Below, piece after piece: positions 54,796 to 63,455 of a stretch of 64,000 nt of DNA (position 1 is the first letter of the stretch; every line of letters starts with the position of its first letter). Origin of the DNA: Streptococcus gwangjuense (GTDB lineage Bacteria > Bacillota > Bacilli > Lactobacillales > Streptococcaceae); NCBI RefSeq assembly GCF_003627155.1, contig NZ_CP032621.1:248001-312000 (forward strand). The letters run 5' to 3'. The notes beneath the pieces are model-generated. The model had not been told where the DNA came from. It ran no database searches and saw nothing but the letters and a program-made list of their open reading frames with translations. A program made the position numbers and the translations under genes.

Positions 54796-55998
54796 TTATT
54801 TAAACTTGAATCCTTCGTATATAAGCTCTGCTTTTGGATTTTGTTTCTTAATCTGTTTGGCAAGTGACTTCATCATAGAAAGAGGACCACACATATAGAC
54901 GCTTGCATGTTCGGGCACTTCTTCTTGATCAAAATTAAGATAGCCGTCTTTCCTACTGTCTACTAGATAGAGTTCAAAATTAGGATTTTTCTGAGCATAG
55001 TCACGGAGTAAATCTAGATAGACTGCATTTTCCTCTCCACGGAAGCTATAGAAGAAGTGAACCTGTTTATCTAAAATAGGATGTTCACGGATGTAAGAGA
55101 TGAAGGGAGTAATCCCAATGCCTCCAGCAATCCAAACTTGATTTTCTCGTCCTTCTTCTATGATCATGTGTCCGTAAGCTCTGTCTACGCTTACTTTGCT
55201 GCCGACTTGAAGATTGTCATAGATATTCTTGGTATGGTCGCCTGAATTTTTGACAGTAAAGTAAATAGTTTGACCGTGACCTCCTGAGATAGAAAAGGGA
55301 TGCGGAGCACTTTCAAAACCTTCTTGGAAAATCTTTAGGAAGGCAAATTGTCCTGCTTGATAGTTGAAAGGTCTGCTAAGATGGATTTGAATTTCTATAG
55401 TATCGTGATTTAAGCGTTTGAGATTGGTAATTTTCCCTAGATAGGGGAAGCCAATCTTTTGATATAGAAAAATGATATAAAAACCAGCTAGTAAGCCTAA
55501 AAGGGCATAGCTACCAACAAGAAAACTTAGAAGATTAAATGTGAGAAGACGATTGCCCATCATCATGTAGACGTGAAAGAGTCCAAAAATATAGGCTAGG
55601 TAAACCAGGCGGTGAATCCATCGCCAAGCTTCGTATTGGATGTATTTGCCTAAATAGGCGACAAGGATGATACTGATAAAGATATAGATGGCAAGATTGC
55701 CAAACTGAGCAGCTAAACGAGAGCCCCACAAACCGCCCATACTAAAGTTATGAAAGATGAGTAGGATGACGGATAGAAAGGCTGTGAATTTGTGGACGGT
55801 GTAGACCTTCTCCAAACCGTGAAACCAGCTTTCTAGTAGGGGGAGACGAGTGGCTAGGATAAAAGTCAGAGATAGGCTTGTTAAAGCTAGTCCTGGAATC
55901 ATGAATTGGGGAGAAGTGTTCATCCAAGCAAAAAGAGTCAAGATAAAACTAGCTATGATAAAGAGTAGTCCTTTGATTGATTTCATAGAAAATTCCAT
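54796..55998 (-). CDS. SpNOX-like flavocytochrome b reductase (NADPH oxidase homologue)
   Basis: The 400-residue membrane oxidoreductase has six helices with two His pairs for two haems (H-x13-H in HKFTAFLSVILLIFH and H-x12-H in HRLVYLAYIFGLFH), an FAD motif HPFSISGG, the pyridine-nucleotide motifs GGIGITPFISYI and MCGPLSMMKSL, and the aromatic C-terminus EGFKFK. It is close to pneumococcal SpNOX, a NOX/DUOX-type enzyme that passes electrons from NAD(P)H to O2. I place the start at 55998, giving 400 residues and a Phe at 397, which is the reported flavin-stacking residue; ATG 55986 is the alternative. The upstream palindrome may be an operator. Confidence 0.9.
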   Translation of the reverse strand: MEFSMKSIKGLLFIIASFILTLFAWMNTSPQFMIPGLALTSLSLTFILATRLPLLESWFHGLEKVYTVHKFTAFLSVILLIFHNFSMGGLWGSRLAAQFGNLAIYIFISIILVAYLGKYIQYEAWRWIHRLVYLAYIFGLFHVYMMMGNRLLTFNLLSFLVGSYALLGLLAGFYIIFLYQKIGFPYLGKITNLKRLNHDTIEIQIHLSRPFNYQAGQFAFLKIFQEGFESAPHPFSISGGHGQTIYFTVKNSGDHTKNIYDNLQVGSKVSVDRAYGHMIIEEGRENQVWIAGGIGITPFISYIREHPILDKQVHFFYSFRGEENAVYLDLLRDYAQKNPNFELYLVDSRKDGYLNFDQEEVPEHASVYMCGPLSMMKSLAKQIKKQNPKAELIYEGFKFK

Positions 55999-56019
55999 TT
56001 CATTTAGATTTTGATTTGT

Positions 56020-56038
56020 TGTAAACAAATTTGTTACA
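56020..56038 (-). promoter_or_regulatory. Near-palindrome before the SpNOX-like gene
   Basis: TGTAAACAAATTTGTTACA has a perfect CAAATTTG core and TGTAA/TTACA ends, offset by one base. It lies 22 bases before the chosen start, suitable for a repressor; the regulator is unknown. Confidence 0.5.
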
Positions 56039-56094
56039 TTTTATCATAGAAAAAGTATGGTGTCAAATTGAGATCTATAAATGTTTACTATCAT

Positions 56095-56123
56095 AAAAAA
56101 ACTCTCCAATTGAACTGGAGAGT
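56095..56123 (-). terminator. Terminator of the amino-acid ABC operon
   Basis: ACTCTCCA (56101-56108) pairs with TGGAGAGT (56116-56123); the minus strand then reads TTTTTT. Confidence 0.92.
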
Positions 56124-56130
56124 GGCTGTT

Positions 56131-56238
56131 TATACTCAATGAAAATCAAAGAGCAAACTAGGAAGCTAGACGCAGGCTGTACTTGAGTACGGCAAGGTGA
56201 AGCTGACGTGGTTTGAATTTGATTTTCGAAGAGTATTA
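56131..56238 (-). repeat. BOX-type repeat (boxA-boxC) ending at a permease stop codon
   Basis: Minus strand starts ATACTCTTCGAAAATC, includes CCACGTCAGCTTCACCTTGC and CGTACTCAAGTACAG, and ends TTTGATTTTCATTGAGTATA. Its last TTA (56236-56238) is the complement of the stop codon of the permease gene. Confidence 0.92.
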
Positions 56239-56895
56239 TTCTGCAGCTTGTTGCCAACGTTTGGCTAACATATGAGACAGGCTAGAAATGGCTAGGTTAA
56301 AGCTGAAGTAGATGAGGGCAATCAGGATATAAAGACTAAACACTTGCTCTGGTTCGAAATAACGGCCCATGAGAATTTGGCTAGCTCCAAAGAGTTCTTG
56401 TAGGGCGATAACAGAGTAGAGGAGGCTGGTATCCTTAATTACGGTTACAAACTGAGAAATGATGGCTGGCAACATTTTACGGATTGCTTGTGGGAGAATA
56501 ATGTAGTAGAGGATTTGCGCAGAAGTAAATCCCTGAGACATTCCTGCTTCGTATTGTCCCTTGTCCACAGCATTGAGACCGCCTCGGATAATCTCAGCTA
56601 GGGCTGCTGATGTAAAGAGGGTGAAGGCAGTGATTCCTGCTGGTGTTGACTTCATCTTGAAAACCAAAAAGATGGTGAAAATCCAGAGGAGGTTGGGAAC
56701 GTTACGCACAAACTCGATGTAAATGCTGGAGATGATTCGTAAGACAGGATTTTTGCCATTTCTCATGACGGCTAGCACCGTACCAATGAGGGTAGAGAGG
56801 ATGATGGCAATCAGAGAAATGTAGAGGGTCAAGCCAAATCCTTTAAAGATAAAGACTAGGTTATCTGGGGTCAAAACTTCTAAAATAGATTCCAT
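56236..56895 (-). CDS. Polar amino-acid ABC transporter permease (second)
   Basis: A 219-residue HisM/GlnP-type permease with about five helices; the EAA loop reads EAGMSQGFTSAQILYYIILP followed by QAIRKMLP. It is the last gene of a four-gene importer operon and pairs with the preceding permease. ATG follows GGAGGTTACT by normal spacing. The stop TAA lies at the very edge of a BOX element. Confidence 0.93.
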   Translation of the reverse strand: MESILEVLTPDNLVFIFKGFGLTLYISLIAIILSTLIGTVLAVMRNGKNPVLRIISSIYIEFVRNVPNLLWIFTIFLVFKMKSTPAGITAFTLFTSAALAEIIRGGLNAVDKGQYEAGMSQGFTSAQILYYIILPQAIRKMLPAIISQFVTVIKDTSLLYSVIALQELFGASQILMGRYFEPEQVFSLYILIALIYFSFNLAISSLSHMLAKRWQQAAE

Positions 56896-56904
56896 AGTAA
56901 CCTC

Positions 56905-57582
56905 CTAAAGTGAATAGGCTTTTTTGTTGGCTTGCTCCATCTTGCGACCAAACTGGGCAACAGGGAAGCAAAGAGAAAAGTAGAGAAGGGCAGCGCCTAA
57001 AAATGCTGGAATGTAGTTTCCGTTAAGTGCCGACCAAGACTTGGTCACAAACATCAAGTCTACACCAGAAATGATAGCGACTGTGGAGGTATTCTTGATG
57101 AGGTTAACAATTTGGTTGGTCAAAGGAGGGAGAATGATACGGAAGGCTTGAGGCAAGATAATCAAGCGCATGGCACTGATATAGGTAAACCCTTGCGACA
57201 AGGCGGCTTCCATCTGACCGATAGGAATAGACTGAATGCCTGAGCGAATAACCTCAGCAATATAGGCACCGTGATAGAGTCCCACGCAGAGAACGGCTGT
57301 CCAATAAATCGGAATCATGATGGTGTGGTCACTGATAAGAGGTAGACCATAAAAGACGATAACAAACTGCACCAAGAGGGGAGTGTTTTGGTAAAACTCC
57401 ACAAATATGCGAGCCAAAATTCTCAATATCGGACGTTTACTGGTTGACATGGCTCCGAAGAAGATGCCCAAAACCATGGCGAGGATAAAGGATCCAATTG
57501 CTAGGGCAAGGGTGAAGAGGAAACCATTGAAAAATTGTCCAAAATCCTGAAAATAGGCTGTCCAAGATGATAAATCTGTCAT
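56905..57582 (-). CDS. Polar amino-acid ABC transporter permease (first)
   Basis: A 225-residue permease with five helices, EFYQNTPLLVQFVIVFYGLP near the middle and the EAA loop EAALSQGFTYISAMRLIILP. It forms a heterodimer channel with the next permease. AAGGAGGATACCAC precedes the start on the minus strand, 12 bases after the binding-protein gene. Confidence 0.93.
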   Translation of the reverse strand: MTDLSSWTAYFQDFGQFFNGFLFTLALAIGSFILAMVLGIFFGAMSTSKRPILRILARIFVEFYQNTPLLVQFVIVFYGLPLISDHTIMIPIYWTAVLCVGLYHGAYIAEVIRSGIQSIPIGQMEAALSQGFTYISAMRLIILPQAFRIILPPLTNQIVNLIKNTSTVAIISGVDLMFVTKSWSALNGNYIPAFLGAALLYFSLCFPVAQFGRKMEQANKKAYSL

Positions 57583-57594
57583 GTGGTATCCTCC

Positions 57595-58389
57595 TTAATC
57601 TGCAGTATGGCTAGATGGTTTGAGCTTGTAACGGTCATAAAGTTTTTGCAAACTGCCATCTTTGCTCCATTTGGTGACCAAGTTATCGAGATAGTCGTTG
57701 AGCTCTGTATTTGATTTCTTGGTAACGATACCGTAGTCAGATGGCTTGAAACTATCATCTAGTAGTTCTGTCCGTTTACTGATGTAGCCAGATAGGATAG
57801 AACGGTCAACGGAAAAGGCATCAATACGGTGAGCGTGTAGGGAAGTGATCAATTCTGGGTAGGAACCAAGTTCGACGAATTTAAAGGTCAAGCCTTTCTT
57901 TTTACCTAGTTCGGTAATCAAGCGTTGAGTAATGGAACCTTGGGCAACACCGATGGTTTTTCCGTTTAGGTCCTCAATCTTTTTGATTTTGGCAGACTTA
58001 TTGACCAAAAAGCCAGAAGCGTCCGTGTAGTAGGGGCTTGTGAAGTTGTAGAGTTTTTTGCGTTCGTCTGTGATGGTGAAGGTTGCGATATCCATATCGA
58101 CCTGTTCATTGTCTAGAAGGGGTCCACGGGTTTGAGCGGTAACAGGCACATAACGAACCTTAACCTTGAGCTCATCAGCTACCATCTTGGCCAAGTCAGT
58201 TTCGATACCAGAATAGGTTCCTGTCTTGGGATCCTTGTAACCAAAATTGGGAACGTCTTGTTTCACACCGACAACTAGCTCGCCTCTCTTTTGAATGTCT
58301 GCGACACTGGTATCAGCCAGGACTGGTTTTGCAGCAGCAAGGCCGAAAAGGCTAATCAATATTGCTGATAAAAAGAATTTCTTTTTCAT
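57595..58389 (-). CDS. Amino-acid ABC transporter substrate-binding protein without lipobox
   Basis: A 264-residue SBP_bac_3 protein: RGELVVGVKQDVPNFGYKDP at the start of the mature part, TFTITDERKKLYNFTSPYY and LNGKTIGVAQGSITQRL. The signal peptide ends AAAKPVLADTS with an AxA-like site and no Cys, so it is predicted to be released rather than lipid-anchored, unusual for a Gram-positive binding protein. The pneumococcal orthologue (SP_0609 region) has the same layout as far as I recall. GGAGG lies before ATG 58389. Substrate may be a polar amino acid or cystine; unknown. Confidence 0.92.
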   Translation of the reverse strand: MKKKFFLSAILISLFGLAAAKPVLADTSVADIQKRGELVVGVKQDVPNFGYKDPKTGTYSGIETDLAKMVADELKVKVRYVPVTAQTRGPLLDNEQVDMDIATFTITDERKKLYNFTSPYYTDASGFLVNKSAKIKKIEDLNGKTIGVAQGSITQRLITELGKKKGLTFKFVELGSYPELITSLHAHRIDAFSVDRSILSGYISKRTELLDDSFKPSDYGIVTKKSNTELNDYLDNLVTKWSKDGSLQKLYDRYKLKPSSHTAD

Positions 58390-58399
58390 AGGCGCCTCC

Positions 58400-59158
58400 T
58401 TATTTGACTTTGTCACTTTCGTGGTTGATAATTTTGCTGAGGAATTGTTGAGCACGAGGTTCGCTTGGATTGTCGAAAAAGTCATCGACATCGGTCGTAT
58501 CTACTAAAACCTCTCCGTCAGCCATAAAGATGATTCGGTCAGCAACTTCACGGGCGAAGCCCATTTCATGGGTAACGACAATCATATTCATACCCTCGTG
58601 GGCCAATTTTTGCATAACTGCCAGAACGTCACCGATGGTTTCAGGGTCAAGGGCAGATGTTGGTTCATCGAAGAGGAGGAGCTCCGGATGCATAGCGAGT
58701 CCACGTGCGATGGCGATTCGTTGTTTTTGTCCACCAGAAAGCATGGCTGGATAAGAATCTTTCTTGTCCCACATATTTACAAATTCCAGATATTTTTGGG
58801 CTGTCTTTTCAGCTTCTTTTTTATCAATTCCTAGAACTTTTATGGGCGCAAGTGTTACGTTTTCTAACACTGTTTTGTGTGGATAGAGGTTGAAATGTTG
58901 GAAAACCATGCCGACTTCCTTGCGAAGCGGTACTAAATCTTTCTGGCTGGCACCAGCAACTTGGTGACCATTTACTAGAAGACTTCCCTTGTCTACAGCC
59001 TCCAAACCATTGATGGTGCGGATAAGAGTGGACTTCCCAGAACCAGAAGGGCCTAGGAGTACAACAACTTGCCCTTTTTCAAAACGGAGATTGATGTCGC
59101 GGAGTGCATGGTAATTTCCGTAATATTTTTCGACGTGTTCAAATTCTACTAAAGCCAT
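58400..59158 (-). CDS. Amino-acid ABC transporter ATPase (GlnQ type)
   Basis: The 252-residue ATPase has Walker A GPSGSGKSTLIRT, Q-loop FQHFN, LSGGQKQRIAIARGL, Walker B LLLFDEPTSALD and H-loop VVTHEM. It heads the operon ATPase, binding protein, permease, permease with gaps of 9-12 bases. GGAGATTCCTT precedes the start. It diverges from recJ. Confidence 0.96.
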   Translation of the reverse strand: MALVEFEHVEKYYGNYHALRDINLRFEKGQVVVLLGPSGSGKSTLIRTINGLEAVDKGSLLVNGHQVAGASQKDLVPLRKEVGMVFQHFNLYPHKTVLENVTLAPIKVLGIDKKEAEKTAQKYLEFVNMWDKKDSYPAMLSGGQKQRIAIARGLAMHPELLLFDEPTSALDPETIGDVLAVMQKLAHEGMNMIVVTHEMGFAREVADRIIFMADGEVLVDTTDVDDFFDNPSEPRAQQFLSKIINHESDKVK

Positions 59159-59292
59159 AAGGAATCTCCTTTGTGTTAGGTTTTATAACATGATTCTACA
59201 CCAAAAGATTTGTCTTGTCAAATCATATCAGAAAAAAGTTAGTAAAATTTTTGTAGAAAGCAATCAGGATAGAGAAAAAGCCTAAATCATGT

Positions 59293-59298
59293 TATAAT
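59293..59298 (+). promoter_or_regulatory. recJ promoter element
   Basis: TATAAT preceded by TGT (extended -10), 37 bases before TTG 59335. Confidence 0.6.
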
Positions 59299-59334
59299 GA
59301 AGCAATAGAATTCTTAGAAAGAGTGGATGTCTTT

Positions 59335-61557
59335 TTGATAACACCTACTTATGAATGGCAGTTTGCCCCGCAGGTAGAAGATGCGGATTTTACAAAGATA
59401 GCCAAGAAGGCTGGACTGGGTCCTGAGGTGGCTCGGTTATTATTTGAGAGAGGGATTCAGGACCAAGAAAGTCTGAAGAAGTTTTTAGAACCTTCCTTGG
59501 AGGACTTGCACGACCCTTATCTGCTCCATGATATGGACAAGGCAGTGGAACGGATTCGTCAGGCCATTGAAGAAGGGGAAAATATCCTCATATACGGAGA
59601 CTACGATGCGGATGGCATGACCTCGGCTTCTATTGTTAAGGAAAGTTTGGAACAGCTTGGTGCTGAGTGCCGTGTTTACTTGCCCAATCGTTTTACAGAC
59701 GGTTATGGACCTAATGCCAGTGTCTACAAATACTTTATTGAGCAAGAAGGAATTTCCTTGATTGTGACGGTGGATAATGGAGTTGCTGGTCACGAGGCTA
59801 TTGAACTGGCTCAGTCTATGGGAGTGGATGTCATTGTGACCGACCACCATTCTATGCCTGAAACTTTGCCAGATGCCTATGCTATTGTCCATCCTGAGCA
59901 TCCAGATGCGGACTATCCTTTTAAATATTTGGCTGGATGCGGAGTGGCCTTCAAGTTAGCTTGTGCCCTTTTAGAAGAAGTACAAGTGGAATTGCTTGAT
60001 TTGGTCACTATCGGAACTATTGCAGATATGGTGAGTTTGACGGATGAAAACCGTATCTTGGTTCAATATGGTCTGGAAATGTTGGGTCATACTCAGCGCA
60101 TTGGTTTACAAGAAATGTTGGACATGGCTGGAATTGCCGCAAATGAAGTAACAGAAGAAACGGTTGGTTTTCAGATTGCCCCTCGTTTGAATGCCTTGGG
60201 TCGCTTGGATGATCCCAATCCTGCCATTGATTTGCTGACTGGGTTTGACGATGAGGAAGCCCATGAGATTGCCCTCATGATTCATCAGAAAAACGAAGAG
60301 CGCAAGGAAATCGTCCAGTCAATCTATGAAGAAGCCAAGACTATGGTGGATCCTGCGAAGAAGGTCCAGGTTTTGGCTAAGGAAGGCTGGAATCCTGGGG
60401 TTTTGGGAATCGTGGCTGGGCGTTTGTTGGAAGAACTAGGGCAGACAGTCATCGTTCTTAATATAGAAGACGGTCGTGCCAAGGGTAGTGCTCGTAGTGT
60501 GGGAGCGGTCGATATTTTTGAGGCTCTGGATTCCCATCGAGATCTCTTCATAGCCTTTGGAGGCCATGCTGGTGCAGCAGGGATGACGCTAGAAGTTGAG
60601 AAACTCTCAGATTTATCTCAGGTCTTGGAAGACTATGTCCGTGAAAAAGGAGCGGATGCTGCTGGCAAGAACAAGTTAAATCTAGATGAAGAACTGGATT
60701 TGGAGGGACTTAGCTTGGAAACGGTCAAAAGTTTTGAACGTTTAGCTCCCTTTGGAATGGACAATCAGAAACCTGTCTTTTATATCAAAGATTTTCAGGT
60801 CGAAAGTGCCCGTACCATGGGGGCAGGCAATGCTCATCTCAAGTTGAAAATCTCTAAGGGTGAAGCGAGTTTTGAAGTGGTAGCCTTTGGTCAAGGAAAA
60901 TGGGCAACAGAGTTTTCTCAAACCAAGAATCTAGAACTGGCAGTCAAATTGTCTGTCAACCAATGGAATGGCCAAACTGCCCTCCAGTTGATGATGGTGG
61001 ATGCGCGTGTGGAGGGTGTTCAACTTTTTAACATCCGTGGGAAGAATGCAGTCTTGCCAGAGGGAGTTCCAGTCTTGGATTTTGCTGGAGAATTACCAGA
61101 TTTAGTAGCTAGTGACGCAGTTGTTGTAAAAACCATTCCTGAGGATATTACTCTGTTGAAGACCATTTTTCAGGAACAGAATTTCTCTGCTGTCTATTTC
61201 AAAAATGACATTGACAAGGCCTACTATCTGACAGGCTATGGGACTAGAGAGCAGTTTGCCAAATTGTACAAGACCATCTACCAGTTTCCAGAGTTTGATA
61301 TTCGCTACAAGCTGAAAGATTTGGCAGCTTATCTTAATATTCAGCAAATCTTGCTGGTCAAAATGATTCAAATATTTGAAGAATTAGGTTTTGTGGTAAT
61401 CAAAGATGGGGTTATGACAGTCAATAAAGAAGCGCCAAAGAGAGAAATCGGAGAAAGTCAGATTTACCAAAATCTCAAACAAACCGTTAAAGACCAAGAA
61501 ATGATGGCGTTGGGTACCGTGCAAGAAATTTATGACTTTTTAATGAAAAAAGAATAG
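59335..61557 (+). CDS. recJ: Single-stranded-DNA exonuclease RecJ
   Basis: A ~740-residue DHH-family 5'-3' exonuclease used in recombination and mismatch repair. It has YGDYDADGMTSASI (motif I, ~85), TVDNGVAGHEAI, TDHHSMPE (the DHH motif) and NALGRLDDPNPA, then the DHHA1 part GGHAGAAGMTL and an OB-fold with NAHLKLKISKG; a streptococcal C-terminal extension follows. I start at TTG 59335 (ITPTYEW) with GGAT six bases before; GTG 59323 is possible. The recJ, rnjA, estA order matches pneumococcus. A terminator is present at 61567. Confidence 0.96.
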   Translation: MITPTYEWQFAPQVEDADFTKIAKKAGLGPEVARLLFERGIQDQESLKKFLEPSLEDLHDPYLLHDMDKAVERIRQAIEEGENILIYGDYDADGMTSASIVKESLEQLGAECRVYLPNRFTDGYGPNASVYKYFIEQEGISLIVTVDNGVAGHEAIELAQSMGVDVIVTDHHSMPETLPDAYAIVHPEHPDADYPFKYLAGCGVAFKLACALLEEVQVELLDLVTIGTIADMVSLTDENRILVQYGLEMLGHTQRIGLQEMLDMAGIAANEVTEETVGFQIAPRLNALGRLDDPNPAIDLLTGFDDEEAHEIALMIHQKNEERKEIVQSIYEEAKTMVDPAKKVQVLAKEGWNPGVLGIVAGRLLEELGQTVIVLNIEDGRAKGSARSVGAVDIFEALDSHRDLFIAFGGHAGAAGMTLEVEKLSDLSQVLEDYVREKGADAAGKNKLNLDEELDLEGLSLETVKSFERLAPFGMDNQKPVFYIKDFQVESARTMGAGNAHLKLKISKGEASFEVVAFGQGKWATEFSQTKNLELAVKLSVNQWNGQTALQLMMVDARVEGVQLFNIRGKNAVLPEGVPVLDFAGELPDLVASDAVVVKTIPEDITLLKTIFQEQNFSAVYFKNDIDKAYYLTGYGTREQFAKLYKTIYQFPEFDIRYKLKDLAAYLNIQQILLVKMIQIFEELGFVVIKDGVMTVNKEAPKREIGESQIYQNLKQTVKDQEMMALGTVQEIYDFLMKKE

Positions 61558-61566
61558 CAGATAGGA

Positions 61567-61592
61567 AAGAGTTGGGCAACCAGCTCTTTTTT
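61567..61592 (+). terminator. Terminator after recJ
   Basis: AAGAGTTGG (61567-61575) pairs with CCAGCTCTT (61580-61588) with a G-U, then TTTT. Confidence 0.85.
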
Positions 61593-61609
61593 GAAAACAA
61601 ATCTTCATT

Positions 61610-61637
61610 TTGAAAATCATCAAAAAAATGGTATAAT
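61610..61637 (+). promoter_or_regulatory. rnjA promoter
   Basis: TTGAAA (61610-61615) and TATAAT (61632-61637), spacer 16, giving a ~85-base leader with a short AGGG/CCCT hairpin at 61680-61694. Confidence 0.78.
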
Positions 61638-61727
61638 GGTAGGAAAAGATTCGGCTAAAAGTAGTGCTTTTAGAATAAGAGGGCAAGCAACCCTATAATC
61701 AAGATAAATTAAGCTTTCGGAGGAAAA

Positions 61728-63389
61728 ATGAGTAATATCAGTTTAACAACACTTGGTGGTGTACGTGAAAACGGGAAAAATATGTATATCGCTGAAATCG
61801 ATGGATCTATTTTCGTTTTGGATGCAGGTCTGAAATACCCTGAAAATGAACAACTAGGGGTGGATGTCGTCATTCCAAATATGGACTACCTTTTTGAAAA
61901 TAGTGACCGTATCGCAGGGGTCTTCTTGACCCATGGACATGCGGATGCTATTGGTGCTCTACCTTATCTTTTGGCTGAAGCCAAGGTGCCTGTATTTGGG
62001 TCTGAGCTGACCATTGAGTTGGCCAAACTCTTTGTCAAAGGAAATGACACAGTTAAGAAATTTAATGATTTCCATGTTATCGATGAGGATACGGAGATTG
62101 ATTTTGGAGGAACTGTGGTGTCCTTCTTCCGTACAACTCACTCTATTCCAGAAAGTCTGGGTGTTGTCTTGAAGACAGCTGAAGGTAGCATCGTTTATAC
62201 AGGTGACTTCAAATTTGACCAGACAGCTAGTGAATCCTATGCGACAGACTTCGCTCGTTTGGCAGAAATCGGTCGTGATGGAGTTCTAGCTCTGCTTAGC
62301 GATTCAGCCAATGCAGATAGCAATATCCAAGTGGCTAGCGAAAGTGAAGTTGGGGACGAAATCACTCAAACCATTTCGGACTGGGATGGACGTATTATCG
62401 TTGCAGCAGTAGCTAGCAACCTCTCTCGTATCCAGCAGGTGTTTGACGCTGCGGATGCAACAGGTCGTCGTGTGGTTTTGACAGGATTTGATATTGAAAA
62501 TATCGTCCGTACTGCTATTCGCCTCAAGAAATTATCCCTAGCTAACGAAAGTCTTTTGATTAAGCCAAAAGATATGTCTCGCTTTGAAGACCATGAGTTG
62601 ATTATCCTTGAGACAGGTCGTATGGGTGAGCCAATCAATGGTCTTCGTAAAATGTCGATTGGTCGCCACCGTTATGTGGAAATCAAGGACGGTGATTTGG
62701 TCTATATCGTAACCACTCCGTCTATTGCTAAAGAAGCAGTTATGGCGCGTGTGGAAAATATGATTTACCAAGCTGGAGGTGTTGTCAAATTGATCACCCA
62801 AAGCTTGCGTGTGTCAGGGCACGGAAATGCGCGTGATTTGCAGTTGATGATTAATCTCTTGCAACCTAAGTATCTCTTCCCAATTCAAGGGGAATACCGT
62901 GAGTTAGATGCCCATGCTAAGGCTGCTATGGCGGTCGGGATGTTGCCAGAACGCATTTTCATTCCTAAAAAGGGAACCAGCATGGCTTATGAGAATGGGG
63001 ACTTTGTCCCAGCTGGCGCGGTTTCGGCAGGCGATGTCTTGATTGATGGAAATGCCATCGGTGATGTTGGTAATGTAGTCCTTCGTGACCGTAAGGTCTT
63101 GTCAGAGGATGGTATTTTCATCGTAGCAATCACCGTTAACCGTCGTGAGAAGAAAATTGTGGCCAAGGCTCGTGTTCACACGCGTGGATTTGTTTATCTC
63201 AAGAAGAGTCGCGATATTCTCCGTGAAAGTTCAGAATTGATTAACCAAACGGTAGAAGACTATCTTCAAGGGGATGACTTTGACTGGGCAGACCTTAAAG
63301 GGAAGGTTCGGGATAATCTGACCAAGTATCTCTTTGATCAAACCAAGCGTCGTCCAGCTATTCTACCAGTAGTCATGGAAGCAAAATAA
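61728..63389 (+). CDS. rnjA: Ribonuclease J1
   Basis: The 553-residue metallo-beta-lactamase/beta-CASP ribonuclease has LTHGHADAIGALPYLL (HxHxDH-type; the last His is Ile-Gly shifted, as in RNase J HGHEDHIG variants, here HGHADAIG), TTHSIPESLG, YTGDFKFD, and the beta-CASP end VSGHGNARDLQLMINLLQPK. RNase J1 acts as endo- and 5'-exonuclease in mRNA decay. The replacement of the second metal-site His (H-x-H-x-D-A instead of D-H) is a real departure from the consensus. CGGAGG precedes ATG 61728. estA follows after 66 bases. Confidence 0.95.
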   Translation: MSNISLTTLGGVRENGKNMYIAEIDGSIFVLDAGLKYPENEQLGVDVVIPNMDYLFENSDRIAGVFLTHGHADAIGALPYLLAEAKVPVFGSELTIELAKLFVKGNDTVKKFNDFHVIDEDTEIDFGGTVVSFFRTTHSIPESLGVVLKTAEGSIVYTGDFKFDQTASESYATDFARLAEIGRDGVLALLSDSANADSNIQVASESEVGDEITQTISDWDGRIIVAAVASNLSRIQQVFDAADATGRRVVLTGFDIENIVRTAIRLKKLSLANESLLIKPKDMSRFEDHELIILETGRMGEPINGLRKMSIGRHRYVEIKDGDLVYIVTTPSIAKEAVMARVENMIYQAGGVVKLITQSLRVSGHGNARDLQLMINLLQPKYLFPIQGEYRELDAHAKAAMAVGMLPERIFIPKKGTSMAYENGDFVPAGAVSAGDVLIDGNAIGDVGNVVLRDRKVLSEDGIFIVAITVNRREKKIVAKARVHTRGFVYLKKSRDILRESSELINQTVEDYLQGDDFDWADLKGKVRDNLTKYLFDQTKRRPAILPVVMEAK

Positions 63390-63410
63390 TCGTTGAAATA
63401 AACGGAGAGA

Positions 63411-63432
63411 AAGTCGAATTTCGGCTTTTTCT
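63411..63432 (+). terminator. Weak terminator after rnjA
   Basis: AAGTCG/CGGCTT stem with TTTTTCTT, 22 bases after the stop. Confidence 0.65.
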
Positions 63433-63455
63433 TATAGAAAAATAGAGGAAAAATT

